This document shows positions 1-7,916 of a stretch of DNA of 64,000 nt, in pieces. The stretch comes from Chloroflexales bacterium ZM16-3 (GTDB lineage: Bacteria > Chloroflexota > Chloroflexia > Chloroflexales > Chloroflexaceae): positions 1 through 64,000 of the forward strand of contig RYFE02000029.1 of NCBI GenBank assembly GCA_004138175.2, in the 5' to 3' direction. The position numbers and the translations under genes are program-made. The notes under the pieces are model-generated. The model did no database searches, was not told the DNA's origin, and worked only from the letters and a program-made list of their open reading frames with translations. Every line of letters starts with the position of its first letter. Within the stretch, counting starts at the first letter, position 1.

Positions 1-143
1 CACACGGAAAACGGGCCAAATTGGTGTCTTGACAAAGGGGTCCACCATAAAGGCAGCTGTGAGGTATTCCCCATGCTCTTGATAAGCGTGTACTCATCCG
101 GTGTGAGCGGCTCGCGCTCAACAGCCTCGTTTGCATCGGCCAT
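1..143 (-). CDS. partial CDS, unknown protein (N-terminus only)
   Basis: On the minus strand an ATG at 143 opens a frame that stays free of stops for 47 codons to the window edge. It begins MADANEAVEREPLTPDEY. An AGGA lies about 8 nt upstream of the ATG, which supports this start. The upstream stretch carries two direct copies of tcctggcgggt at 151-161 and 165-175. The peptide is hydrophilic at first and then has an LPLWW segment; no family is recognised. It points the same way as the serine recombinase and lies just beyond that gene's terminal hairpin, so it could be the first gene of the next leftward unit. The short visible length limits confidence. Confidence 0.45.
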   Translation of the reverse strand, partial: MADANEAVEREPLTPDEYTLIKSMGNTSQLPLWWTPLSRHQFGPFSV

Positions 144-180
144 AGCGGGTTCCTGGCGGGTGCTTCCTGGCGGGTAACTG

Positions 181-241
181 TTAACCCATGTGCCAATACG
201 GGCAGCCCGGAGTTCTCCGAGCTGCCCGTATTGGGGGTTAA
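181..241. terminator. long inverted repeat after recombinase gene; terminator or recombination site
   Basis: A nearly continuous 61-bp inverted repeat. Outer arms ttaaccc (181-187) and gggttaa (235-241) are perfect; the main 14-bp arms ccaatacgggcagc (193-206) and gctgcccgtattgg (221-234) are perfect; and an inner cggag/ctccg pair closes the stem. It starts 18 bp past the recombinase stop. There is no clear U-run, so Rho-independent termination is only one reading. The alternative is an attachment or accessory site for the adjacent recombinase. Confidence 0.6.
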
Positions 242-258
242 GAATGGCTCCCCACCTC

Positions 259-1752
259 CTAATGGCTCAAACCGAGCTGATCCCAAATGGCTGTCCAGGT
301 GATTGTGGTGACAGTCCCCTGAAGATCGACCTCGACTTGCTGGATGAGCAATTCGCCCAAACGCTGCTGCTCCTCCGTGCTGAGATCATCCCACTGCTGC
401 ACCTCACGAATTGTCTGCTGCCACTCGATAATCATCTGCTCCTGGTTCTCGGATAGGCCAGCGATCCGCTGGCACTCCCGCTCGGCCTCTTCCATCTGCC
501 CATTCAGGCGGAACATTTCCCCCGCTACCTCGGCCTCTGAGAACTGCCCAACCACGGCGAGCCTAAGCAGCCGCTTGCGCTGTGCCGTTAGCCCATTCCG
601 CACCGCCCGCGCCTGTGCCTGCGCCCCCGCAAGCGATTGGTGCATCCGCCGTGCGATGGTCGCGCACGGATCTGCGCCAAGCTCTGCAATGCGTGCATGG
701 AGACGGGCAACCACGGTCGCATCAATCACATCCGCATCAACGTGGCGGCGTTTCCGCCCGTCGGTGCGGTAGTAATAGCGCCGATTCTTCTGTGTGACCG
801 TCACGCAGCGCAGCGCGATCAGCTCCCGATCTACGGTCATCACCACCCGATTCTGAAGCAGATAGTGGTGCCGCACGATAGGGCCACGGTTATGGCTGGC
901 AAGGACGGCCTGCACCCGATCAAACGTTGCCACCGAGACAATTGCACGATGCGCGCCCTGCGTCGTGATGTCCCATGCGGGGACGACCACGCTCCCGATG
1001 TAGAACGGATTAGTGACGATCTTCCAGATGTAGCCCATCCGCCACTCCCCCCCGGTCTTGGTGAGGCATCCTGACTTCCCGCCCGCGCTGCGCTGCCCAT
1101 GCAGGGTATTCAGCGAATTGGCAATCTGTGCAAGCGTCATCGTCTCTCGGGCGTACCAGCGAAAGATCAGCCGAATAATCGCGGCGCGGGGCCGGTCAAC
1201 CTCCACCCAACAGCGGCGTCGGTGGGAGTTGAGATGCTCGCGGCAGTTCCGGTAGCCATCGGGTGCGACAAACGGCCAACCGCCTGCCAGCACCATCTCG
1301 CGCATCCCCTTGATCGCCTCTGACCCCAGGTTCTCAACCTCGTACTGGCCCTGGGCCAACAGGAACGAGAAGACGAACATCCCCTCGGGCTTGCGCACAT
1401 CCAGCGTCGGGAGATCCGCGACCCGGATCTCGACGCCGAGCCGGCGCAGCTCATTGATCGCCGCGAGCCCCTCGGCAGAGTCCCGCCCGAAGCGGTTCAC
1501 CTTGTGGAAGCAGACGGCGGTGAGCTTCCCGGCCCGCGCATCGGCGAGCATCTGCTGGTAGTCGCCGCGATCCGCGCGCGTGCCGGACAGAATATCGCGG
1601 TAGACCCGATAGACGGGCTGGCCGGATGGCTCGACGAGGACGGCGCGAATGATGCGCTCCTGGGCCGGGAGCGAGAGGTCGCCCTGGTTGCTGCTCGACT
1701 TGCGGAGGTAGATCCCAATCCCTCGGTGCGGACGAACGGTTGATGGTGCCAT
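259..1752 (-). CDS. large serine recombinase (site-specific integrase)
   Basis: 497 residues, normal for large serine recombinases that catalyse integration or excision of mobile elements through a 5'-phosphoserine intermediate. The N-terminus GIGIYLRKSSSNQGD matches the resolvase catalytic strand, with the nucleophilic serine around residue 19-21. Further on it has the SGTRADRGDYQQML helix, FHKVNRFGRD, and a recombinase domain ending near FYIGSVVVP. A predicted coiled coil follows at about residues 365-450. Oddly, the zinc beta-ribbon expected after the recombinase domain lacks its CxxC pairs: the stretch around LLQNRVVMTV and RRYYYRTDG has a single cysteine. This is seen directly and suggests a ribbon that folds without metal. 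The gene is transcribed away from the replication operon. The ATG at 1752 has only a weak ribosome-binding site. Family assignment is confident; the target site is unknown. Confidence 0.92.
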   Translation of the reverse strand: MAPSTVRPHRGIGIYLRKSSSNQGDLSLPAQERIIRAVLVEPSGQPVYRVYRDILSGTRADRGDYQQMLADARAGKLTAVCFHKVNRFGRDSAEGLAAINELRRLGVEIRVADLPTLDVRKPEGMFVFSFLLAQGQYEVENLGSEAIKGMREMVLAGGWPFVAPDGYRNCREHLNSHRRRCWVEVDRPRAAIIRLIFRWYARETMTLAQIANSLNTLHGQRSAGGKSGCLTKTGGEWRMGYIWKIVTNPFYIGSVVVPAWDITTQGAHRAIVSVATFDRVQAVLASHNRGPIVRHHYLLQNRVVMTVDRELIALRCVTVTQKNRRYYYRTDGRKRRHVDADVIDATVVARLHARIAELGADPCATIARRMHQSLAGAQAQARAVRNGLTAQRKRLLRLAVVGQFSEAEVAGEMFRLNGQMEEAERECQRIAGLSENQEQMIIEWQQTIREVQQWDDLSTEEQQRLGELLIQQVEVDLQGTVTTITWTAIWDQLGLSH

Positions 1753-1892
1753 CGATCACTCGCTGGTACGAGGGCCAGGACAGCCCCAGCCCACTCGTCC
1801 CGGACGGATACGACTCGACGACGGCACGAGCGGGCAGGGGCAGGGGCAGCGGCAGGGGCAGCAATGGGGGAAGAGGAACGTAGCCGTGCCCG

Positions 1893-1920
1893 AGTATACC
1901 ACGGGTTTTTGCAGGCTTAA
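1893..1920 (-). promoter_or_regulatory. candidate sigma-70-type promoter for the recombinase
   Basis: On the minus strand a TATACT (plus 1893-1898) matches the -10 consensus at five of six bases. A poorer -35 candidate TTAAGC (plus 1915-1920) lies 16 bp upstream. It reads toward the recombinase, leaving a leader of about 130 nt rich in CTGCCC runs. It sits in the 214-bp gap between the divergent recombinase and replication genes. Inferred from motif only. Confidence 0.35.
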
Positions 1921-1966
1921 CCGCGTTTTAACGAAGATTCACACCACCCATACAGGAGACACGATT

Positions 1967-2338
1967 ATGGCATCACTCGGTCGCATTCCCGACTTCTCAA
2001 CGGCACGGCTGTACGCGACGGTTGTGCTGAACACCCGCGACGACCCGCGCCTGCTGGCGCTCTGGTGCCACTGCGCGATCTGGCACCCGATTGATCGCGC
2101 CCTGGGCGATGTCAGCGCCGAGGTGTGGGCCGAGCGCACCGGCTTCACCCCCGAGGAGATCGATGAATTGGCGAACACGCTGATCGACCGCAAGCTGCTC
2201 ATGCATGACACCAGCATCAACTGGTTCATCCTCGAACAGGCCAGCCGTGAGGCCGTCCTGCCGTACAGCAACGAGCTGCGACGGCGCGAAGGGATGCGCC
2301 CGCTCGTCCTGACCCAGCCATCGCTGCTGCCGGAGTAG
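1967..2338 (+). CDS. unknown 123-residue protein, start of replication operon
   Basis: The ATG at 1967 is preceded by AGGAG at about 6-nt spacing, so it is preferred over an in-frame start 81 nt upstream that lacks such a site. The product, beginning MASLGRIPDFSTARLY, is mostly alpha-helical and soluble. The stretch VSAEVWAERTGFTPEEIDELANTL resembles a helix-turn-helix or DnaD-like small helical domain, followed by LIDRKLLMHD as seen in winged-helix replication proteins. It lies 63 bp before the initiator-like gene and is probably co-transcribed with it. The inferred role is an accessory replication or regulatory factor; no known family is claimed. Confidence 0.7.
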   Translation: MASLGRIPDFSTARLYATVVLNTRDDPRLLALWCHCAIWHPIDRALGDVSAEVWAERTGFTPEEIDELANTLIDRKLLMHDTSINWFILEQASREAVLPYSNELRRREGMRPLVLTQPSLLPE

Positions 2339-2401
2339 GCGCTGCCGCCGTGCGCTCGCGCTTCGGTTTCGTTTTCACCATTTCTGTGTAAGGGACGCGC
2401 T

Positions 2402-4465
2402 ATGCTCGCAAAAACACCCCCCCGCCCCCCGGTGGATCTCTCTGACCCGATGGTGCAGTTGCTCTTGACTGAAACATCACCCGACCTCACCGCGCCGCCG
2501 CGACCGCGCATCGTGAATGATCGGTGTGGTGGCAACTTGGCCGAGAAAGAGGTCTTTGACTCCCTGCACTACCTCACCCTGCTCTATGAGGCCACGGGCC
2601 GCAAGGACTTCACCGCCGCCGAGATCCATCGCTATGCGATAGGCGTGAGCCTGTCGCGCATCCCGACCTATTTGCGCGGCCTGTGCGACAAGGGGCTGGT
2701 GGACGTGACGGGCCACCGCGAGATCAAGGGGCTTCACGAGAAGTTCTGGACGGCGCACTACAAGATCGACATGGATCGGCTGCGAAACGAGAGTGCGCTG
2801 ATTGTGGCCTCCGACCTGCGCCGGGAAAATCAGCCCCCGCCGCTGCGCAGGGTGCGCCCGTCGCCGGGGCAGACAGAACTCCCGTTTGATGCACAAGATC
2901 CGCCACCGTACCCCGACGATCATGGCGACCGTGATGGTCATCCATCCCCGACGAGCATGGCACCGGCCCCCCAGCGGCACCGGCACCGGCGGGGAGCGGC
3001 GTGCCATGCTCGTCGAAGCATGGCTGGCCCATCCCCCAGGAGCATAGCACCAGCCCCCGATGGGCAGCCATGCCCCCAGGGGAGCGGCAGCCATGCTCCG
3101 ACGAGCATGGCACCGGCCTCTGACGGGCAGCCATGCTCCCAGGAGAACGGTTGCCATGCTCCGACGAGCATGGCACCGGCCTCTGACGGGCAGCCATGCT
3201 CCCAGGAGAACGGCAGCCATGCTCCGACGAGCATGGCACCGGCCTCTGACGGGCAGCCATGCTCCCAGGAGAACGGCAGCCATGCTCCGACGAGCATGGC
3301 ACCGGCCTCCAAGGGGCAGCCATGCTCCCAGGAGAACGGCAGCCATGCTCTGACGAGCATGGCGACGGGCCTCCAAGGGGCAGCCATGCTCCCAGGAGAT
3401 CGGCAGCCATGCTCCCAGGAGATCGTTGTGGGGATGTGGGGAGGGAGGGATGGAGGTGGGGAGGTGGGTGGGGGAGAGACACACGCGCCCACGCCGGACG
3501 AGATTCGTCTGATGATCCGCATCGAACTCCACGAGGCGCTGTCCAGCGTGATCGGCGCGAGCTTCACGCCCGCAGCGCCGCCGCCCCACGACGAGCCGAT
3601 CCCCCCGGCACCGGCAGACGAGCCAGCCGTGAACGCTGGCCCGCTGGCGACGTGGGCGAACCTGACCGGACGCCCCACCGCACCGCTGGACGGCGAGAAG
3701 ATCGCCGAGGTCGTGCGCCGCTTTGCGAAGCCCAGCGGCGGCCACGCGGCCTACTGGCTGGTGCGGGCGCTCACCAGCGTGGCCCTCGAAGATCAGGCTC
3801 CGCTCACCATCACCTACGCGGGCGGCATCCTGCGCCGGATGGCCGACCGCAACGACTGGAGCACCGATGAGCTGATGCGCCGCCCGAAGGAGCAGCGGGC
3901 CGAGGCCGTCGTCCCGACCGCCGCCCCGCCGGAGCGGGTGGCACGCGGCAAGGCGAAGCCCGCCCCGGCGGCACCCGCGCCCGAGTCCGCCATCGCCGCG
4001 CTGCCAGCGGAGCTGGAGGCGCACTGGGCGCTGGCGTCCTGGCGGCGACTGGCTGGCCCCGCCGTGGCGATCACGGTGACGCGGGCGCAGCAGATCATCG
4101 TGCGGGTCACGGATCGCCCGGCCTGGGAGGCGGTGCTGGCGAACTGGCACGCGCAGTACCAGGCCAAGGCCAACTGGGCGCACTTCGACGGCCTGCTGGA
4201 GCGCTATGACCGCGAGATCGCGGCGGCTGGGCAGCCCGCCAGCGGCGCGCAGGCGGACATCCCGCATATCCCGGCCTCGGTGATCGACCAGCACCCGGCC
4301 CTGCGCGACGACCATGAGCTGAATCGCATCTGGCGGGGGCGCTACACCGATGCGACGAGCAAGCCCGCCAAGCAGGTCGTCCTGCGCCGCCTGCTCGCCG
4401 AGCACCCGCTGCCGCCCGCGCTGATAGCCGCGCTGAACGTCCCGGATCTGTCATCGCACACCTAG
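2402..4465 (+). CDS. replication-initiator-like protein with internal 21-residue repeats
   Basis: 687 residues with an AGGGA ribosome-binding site. Residues about 45-125 (EKEVFDSLHYLTLLYEATG through the YLRGLCDKGLV segment) look like a winged helix. Residues about 185-340 are a low-complexity linker built from a 21-residue unit with the core SMAPASDGQPCSQENG. A helical C-terminal half follows, with AEVVRRFAKPSGGHAAYWLVRA and GGILRRMADRNDW, reminiscent of DnaD/DnaT-type primosomal modules. The next genes are a short ORF and a DnaB helicase, the arrangement of phage-like replication modules in which the initiator gene contains the origin. The linker DNA is iteron-like (separate entry). Function is inferred from context and architecture; I do not recognise a named family. 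Confidence 0.7.
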   Translation: MLAKTPPRPPVDLSDPMVQLLLTETSPDLTAPPRPRIVNDRCGGNLAEKEVFDSLHYLTLLYEATGRKDFTAAEIHRYAIGVSLSRIPTYLRGLCDKGLVDVTGHREIKGLHEKFWTAHYKIDMDRLRNESALIVASDLRRENQPPPLRRVRPSPGQTELPFDAQDPPPYPDDHGDRDGHPSPTSMAPAPQRHRHRRGAACHARRSMAGPSPRSIAPAPDGQPCPQGSGSHAPTSMAPASDGQPCSQENGCHAPTSMAPASDGQPCSQENGSHAPTSMAPASDGQPCSQENGSHAPTSMAPASKGQPCSQENGSHALTSMATGLQGAAMLPGDRQPCSQEIVVGMWGGRDGGGEVGGGETHAPTPDEIRLMIRIELHEALSSVIGASFTPAAPPPHDEPIPPAPADEPAVNAGPLATWANLTGRPTAPLDGEKIAEVVRRFAKPSGGHAAYWLVRALTSVALEDQAPLTITYAGGILRRMADRNDWSTDELMRRPKEQRAEAVVPTAAPPERVARGKAKPAPAAPAPESAIAALPAELEAHWALASWRRLAGPAVAITVTRAQQIIVRVTDRPAWEAVLANWHAQYQAKANWAHFDGLLERYDREIAAAGQPASGAQADIPHIPASVIDQHPALRDDHELNRIWRGRYTDATSKPAKQVVLRRLLAEHPLPPALIAALNVPDLSSHT
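3062..3430. repeat. 63-bp iteron-like tandem repeat inside the initiator gene; candidate origin
   Basis: About five copies of a 63-bp unit. Each contains an 18-bp interrupted palindrome with arms CATGCTC and GAGCATG, starting at 3092, 3155, 3218, 3281 and 3344 (the last has one change in the spacer). Each unit also carries two direct copies of GCAGCCATGCTCC. Degenerate copies begin near 2950. The 63-bp period is a multiple of both 3 and about 10.5 bp, so the reading frame is kept and the sites fall on one helical face. This matches iteron arrays of replication origins embedded in initiator genes (as in lambda O). The origin role is inference. Confidence 0.65.
3417..3480 (+). other. G-rich purine tract next to the iteron array
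   Basis: Directly after the iterons the + strand becomes almost pure purine with several runs of three to four or more G. It is still in frame in the initiator gene, encoding a Gly-rich stretch (GMWGGRDGGGEVGGGE). Such strand asymmetry could form a quadruplex or triplex, or assist strand opening at an origin. This is inference from composition. Confidence 0.4.
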
Positions 4466-4481
4466 CCCATAAGGGGGCACG

Positions 4482-4718
4482 ATGGACGACCCACGCATCA
4501 CCGAGATCACCGCAGCCCTGCGGAAGCTGTATCAAGCCCAGGAGCTGCTCGCCGACCACATGCTCGACACGCCGAACGAGACAAACGCCTGCCATGACGC
4601 TATCGCATATGCGCAGGGCATGATCATCGAGGCGCTGGAGGGTGCGGGCATCAGCTCCCGGCAGATCCAGCGCATCCTGGCCGACGCCGAGACACACGCG
4701 ACCGGGGGCCGCGTGTGA
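4482..4718 (+). CDS. small helical protein between initiator and DnaB
   Basis: 78 residues, beginning MDDPRITEITAALRKLYQAQ, with an AGGGGG ribosome-binding site. It is predicted all-helical, with EALEGAGISSRQIQRILADAE near the C-terminus resembling a helix-turn-helix. The stop lies just ahead of the helicase ribosome-binding site, so the two are translationally coupled. By position it could be a helicase loader or initiator accessory protein, but it is far too small for an AAA+ loader and no family is recognised. Confidence 0.65.
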   Translation: MDDPRITEITAALRKLYQAQELLADHMLDTPNETNACHDAIAYAQGMIIEALEGAGISSRQIQRILADAETHATGGRV

Positions 4719-4741
4719 ACAAGCATCCGAGGAGCATCCTG

Positions 4742-6076
4742 ATGGACAAGAGCGTCCCCTTTGACCTGACCGCCGAGCGGGCGACCCTGGGGTCGATCCT
4801 GCTGGATCGCGAGGCGATCATCGCCGTCGCCGAGACCCTGGCACCGGAGGACTTCTACCTGGAGAAGCATGGCACGGTCTACGCGGCGATGCTGGCCTGC
4901 TATGCGCAGCGCGTGCCGCCCGACCTCGCCACGGTCGCGGGCGAGCTGCGCCGACGCGAGCAGATCGATCTGGTTGGCGGGCTGACCTTCCTGGGCGAGG
5001 TGCTGGGCGAGGTGCCCACCGCCGTCCACATTGAGTACTACGCTGCGAACGTGCGCCGGGCGGCCACGCTGCGCCGCCTGATCGAGGCGGGCGGGACGAT
5101 TGCGGCGCTGGGCTACCGCGAGGACGACGATCTCGACGCGGTACTCAGCCAGGCCGAGGCCCGCCTGGAGGGCGTGCGCGGGCGCACCGCCGACACCGGC
5201 TACGTGCCCATCGGCCAGGCGGTCAACGAGCTGTTCACCGCGATGGAGCGCCGCCAGGAGCAGCGCGGCGAGCCGACGGGGGTGATCACCGGGTTCACGG
5301 ATCTGGACACGCTCACCGGCGGGCTTCAGAAGGGCGACCTGATCGTGGTCGGCGCACGCCCGAGCCAGGGCAAGACGGCCCTGGAGCTGTCGATAGCCTA
5401 CAACGTGGCCCATCACACCGGCGAGGGCGTGGGCGTCTTCTCGATGGAGATGGGCCGCGACCAACTGACCCAGCGCATGCTCTCGATGCACACCGGCCTT
5501 GCCCTCCAGCGCATCCGGGTCGGCGACCTGGGCCAGGACGAGCTGACCCTGGCGTTCGCGGGGATGGGCCGCCTGTCGGAGCTGCCGATCTATATCGACG
5601 ACACCCCGGCCCTGAGCATCAGCGGGCTGCGCTCCCGCGCCCGCCGGATGTGCGCGCAGCGGCAGGTGTCCCTGCTATGCGTGGACTACCTCCAGCTGAT
5701 GACGGGGAGCGGGCGGGGCGAGAACCGGGTGCAGGAGGTGGCGGAGATCAGCCGGGGGCTGAAGCAGCTCGCCCGCGAGCTGAACGTGCCGGTGCTGGCG
5801 CTGTCGCAGCTCTCGCGGAACGTGGATCAGCGCCCGAGCCACGTCCCCGTGCTGTCGGACTTTCGTGAGTCGGGCGCGATTGAGCAAGACTCGGACATCG
5901 CCATCGGCCTCTACCGGGAGGAGACCTACGACAAGGACTCCGAGCGGAAGGGCATCGTGGATCTGCACGTCCTCAAACACCGGAACGGGCCGCTGGGGAT
6001 GATCGCGCTGCGGTTCGCGGGGCGGACGACGCAGTTCCAGAACCTGGAGCGCTACCGCGCGCCGGTGGGGTACTAG
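4742..6076 (+). CDS. dnaB: replicative DNA helicase, DnaB family
   Basis: 444 residues, the usual length for DnaB, the hexameric 5'-3' helicase that drives the replication fork. The N-terminal helical domain has the family signature AERATLGSILLDREAI. The RecA-like domain has Walker A ARPSQGKT near residues 204-211, SMEMGRDQLTQRM, Walker B LLCVDYLQLM near 310, and the distal QLSRNVDQR and FRESGAIEQDSD motifs. A GAGGAG at 4729-4734 is 7 nt before ATG 4742 and decides this start; the alternative GTG at 4715, which overlaps the previous stop, has no such site. It ends the replication operon. Carrying its own helicase suggests the element loads the fork with its own initiator. Confidence 0.95.
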   Translation: MDKSVPFDLTAERATLGSILLDREAIIAVAETLAPEDFYLEKHGTVYAAMLACYAQRVPPDLATVAGELRRREQIDLVGGLTFLGEVLGEVPTAVHIEYYAANVRRAATLRRLIEAGGTIAALGYREDDDLDAVLSQAEARLEGVRGRTADTGYVPIGQAVNELFTAMERRQEQRGEPTGVITGFTDLDTLTGGLQKGDLIVVGARPSQGKTALELSIAYNVAHHTGEGVGVFSMEMGRDQLTQRMLSMHTGLALQRIRVGDLGQDELTLAFAGMGRLSELPIYIDDTPALSISGLRSRARRMCAQRQVSLLCVDYLQLMTGSGRGENRVQEVAEISRGLKQLARELNVPVLALSQLSRNVDQRPSHVPVLSDFRESGAIEQDSDIAIGLYREETYDKDSERKGIVDLHVLKHRNGPLGMIALRFAGRTTQFQNLERYRAPVGY

Positions 6077-6104
6077 CGGCATCAGGAAGCGAAGGATACA
6101 TCTA

Positions 6105-6329
6105 ATGCGTACATCTGAGCTACAGACGCCCGACCGGCCCGAGCGCTGCTGCGCGACCTGCCGGTGGTGGATCGTGGGGAAGGTCGGGCAGGCGTGGTGT
6201 CGCGTCGCGGGCGTGGCGCTGCCCGAGGCGCTGACGGCGGTGGTGTGCGTCGCCTACGACCAGGAGATGCAGGAGACGGAGGCGGTGGAGCTGTTCGCAC
6301 GGCTGCGGGCGGGGGGAGGGGCGGCGTAA
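6105..6329 (+). CDS. small Cys-containing protein, unknown
   Basis: 74 residues. The N-terminal half has RCCATCRWWIVGKVGQAWC and then a further Cys at VVCVAYD, giving a CxxC plus two spaced cysteines that could bind zinc or an iron-sulphur cluster. A GAAGGA lies about 11 nt upstream of the ATG, slightly far. It follows the helicase by 28 bp and precedes a strong GC hairpin, so it probably closes the replication transcript. No named family is recognised. Confidence 0.6.
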   Translation: MRTSELQTPDRPERCCATCRWWIVGKVGQAWCRVAGVALPEALTAVVCVAYDQEMQETEAVELFARLRAGGGAA

Positions 6330-6332
6330 GGA

Positions 6333-6366
6333 CGCCCCGCGCCGGACGGGCATCCGGCGCGGGGCG
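6333..6366. terminator. GC-rich hairpin after the replication module
   Basis: Perfect 13-bp arms cgccccgcgccgg (6333-6345) and ccggcgcggggcg (6354-6366) around an 8-nt loop, starting just after the small Cys protein. There is no T-run, so it may be a weak terminator, a pause or a transcript-stabilising hairpin. Confidence 0.5.
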
Positions 6367-6460
6367 AAGCGGCGTGGCGTATTGGTCGCCATGCCAGCCA
6401 CGAGGAGAGCTTCCCAGCATCCTCGCGGCAGAGGAACTATAGCGGAAAAAGGAGCTTCCC

Positions 6461-6997
6461 GTGAAGAAAGAATTCCCCTCGGTTCACAACGAGGACGTGC
6501 GGCGATTCGCCGAGGGCGCACAGCCGACGATCACGACCCCCACCATCGCCTACGGGCGGGCGTTCGCCGGGGCGGGCGCGGCCATCGTGCTGCTGATCCT
6601 CATCATCCTCGCCATCCCCGCGCTACGGGGCGCGGGAGACGCCCCGCCCCCGCTGGCGGACGTGCGCGCCGCGCTGCCCACGGCGGCGGTCGTCGCCCCT
6701 GCGGCCCCTGTGGCCCCTGCGGAGGTGCCCATCGTGCCCCCCACAGCCCCTGCGGCCCCTGCGGCCCCCACGGCGGCGGCGGCGGCGTACCGCCAGCTCC
6801 CGCCCGAGGCGCTGGCCGCCGGGTGGACGCCCGAGGCCCGCGACCTCCAGATCGCGGGCGGGTCGTGGTACACGGTGCTCCCGGAGCGCGTGGGGGCAAG
6901 CTGCCGCATCCGGGTCGTGACCGGGAGCGAGCCGAGCGGCCTGACCTTGGTCGCCGACGTGTGGGCCGCCTGCGGCCAGGTGGAGGGGCAGCCATGA
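6461..6997 (+). CDS. single-pass membrane protein with Ala/Pro linker
   Basis: 178 residues from a GTG start with AAAGGAG upstream. A cytoplasmic N-terminus of about 28 residues is followed by one membrane helix (AGAAIVLLILIILAIPAL). Then comes an Ala/Pro-rich spacer (about residues 60-110) and a small C-terminal domain ending in WYTVLPERVGASCRIRVVTG and VAACGQVEG, with two cysteines probably outside the membrane. This bitopic topology is common in transfer-complex subunits, but no family is recognised. Its stop overlaps the next start (ATGA), indicating translational coupling. Confidence 0.65.
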   Translation: MKKEFPSVHNEDVRRFAEGAQPTITTPTIAYGRAFAGAGAAIVLLILIILAIPALRGAGDAPPPLADVRAALPTAAVVAPAAPVAPAEVPIVPPTAPAAPAAPTAAAAAYRQLPPEALAAGWTPEARDLQIAGGSWYTVLPERVGASCRIRVVTGSEPSGLTLVADVWAACGQVEGQP

Positions 6998-7902
6998 GCA
7001 GCCGCTACCTGGACATCGTGCGCGGCCAGCGGCGCGGCCAGCGCCAGCCCTGGCAGTTCACCGCCAAGTCGCTCCTGGCCATCCTCGCCTTTATCGCCAT
7101 GGTCGGCTCCGCGATCTACTGGTGGGGCATCCAGAGCCAGCTCACCGGCGATCTGACGGTAGCCATCGCCTTCACCGCGATCCTGGTGCTGGCCCCGCCC
7201 AGCCTGACCAGCTTCCTCATCCCATGGTCGCCGGGGGGCATGCTGCTCCAGAAGATCAACGCCCGCACCTGGGGGTACGGGGTGATCATCGGGGCGGCGG
7301 CCTACCTGATCTACTACTCGTTTGACATCCAGTATAGCTGGTGGGCCATCCAGCCGGTTGTCGCCAGCAGCAACCTCATCCTCCAGCAGGTGATCATCGG
7401 CATCATCGGCTTCATCATCATCCCCGCCCTGCTCTGGACGCCGGTGACGAGCGAGGAGCTGGTCGAGCAGGTGCGCCAGGCGCACCTGGTGCGGCGCTAC
7501 GAGCTTCAGACCCAGGCCGACATCGCCATCCTGCGGGCCACCCTGCTGCGCGCCCAGGAGAAGGCGCTGATCGGCTTCGCGAACCTGACCGTGCAGGAGA
7601 AGGAGGAGCTGGCGAGCGTGATGCGCGGCCTGGTCAAAGGGATCGACGGCACGCTGCGCGACATCGGCGCGAGCGTGAAGACGGTCAGCGGGGCGACGGT
7701 GCCATTCAGCAGCCTCGACGACAACGACGATATCCGGGGCTACCTGGACTACATCCACGAGAGCCTGACCGACAACGCGCTGCTCCCGCGCCGCGCCGGG
7801 CAGACGGAGCGGGCACCTGCGCAGCCGCAGGATGCGGAAGCATACGACGATGACTCACGCTATGACGACCACCGGCCACGCCTGCGCGCTGGCCGGCGCT
7901 AG
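6994..7902 (+). CDS. multi-pass membrane protein, unknown
   Basis: 302 residues, starting at the ATG overlapping the previous stop. It has about four membrane helices: around residues 28-46 (LLAILAFIAMVGSAIYWWG), 55-75, 90-110 (YGVIIGAAAYLIYYS) and 125-150 (QQVIIGIIGFIIIPALLW). A helical cytoplasmic-type domain follows, with VRQAHLVRRYELQTQADIAI and EKEELASVMRGLVKG. The tail DDHRPRLRAGRR is copied in the tandem duplication just downstream. Its position between replication and partition genes with no known homologue recognised leaves the function open; a transfer or anchoring role is possible. Confidence 0.7.
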   Translation: MSSRYLDIVRGQRRGQRQPWQFTAKSLLAILAFIAMVGSAIYWWGIQSQLTGDLTVAIAFTAILVLAPPSLTSFLIPWSPGGMLLQKINARTWGYGVIIGAAAYLIYYSFDIQYSWWAIQPVVASSNLILQQVIIGIIGFIIIPALLWTPVTSEELVEQVRQAHLVRRYELQTQADIAILRATLLRAQEKALIGFANLTVQEKEELASVMRGLVKGIDGTLRDIGASVKTVSGATVPFSSLDDNDDIRGYLDYIHESLTDNALLPRRAGQTERAPAQPQDAEAYDDDSRYDDHRPRLRAGRR

Positions 7903-7916
7903 GAAGGAACGCACCA

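Noticed and set aside
3062-3430. CRISPR array
   Set aside because: The 63-bp units are contiguous and nearly identical, without unique spacers, and are part of a coding frame; no cas genes are present.
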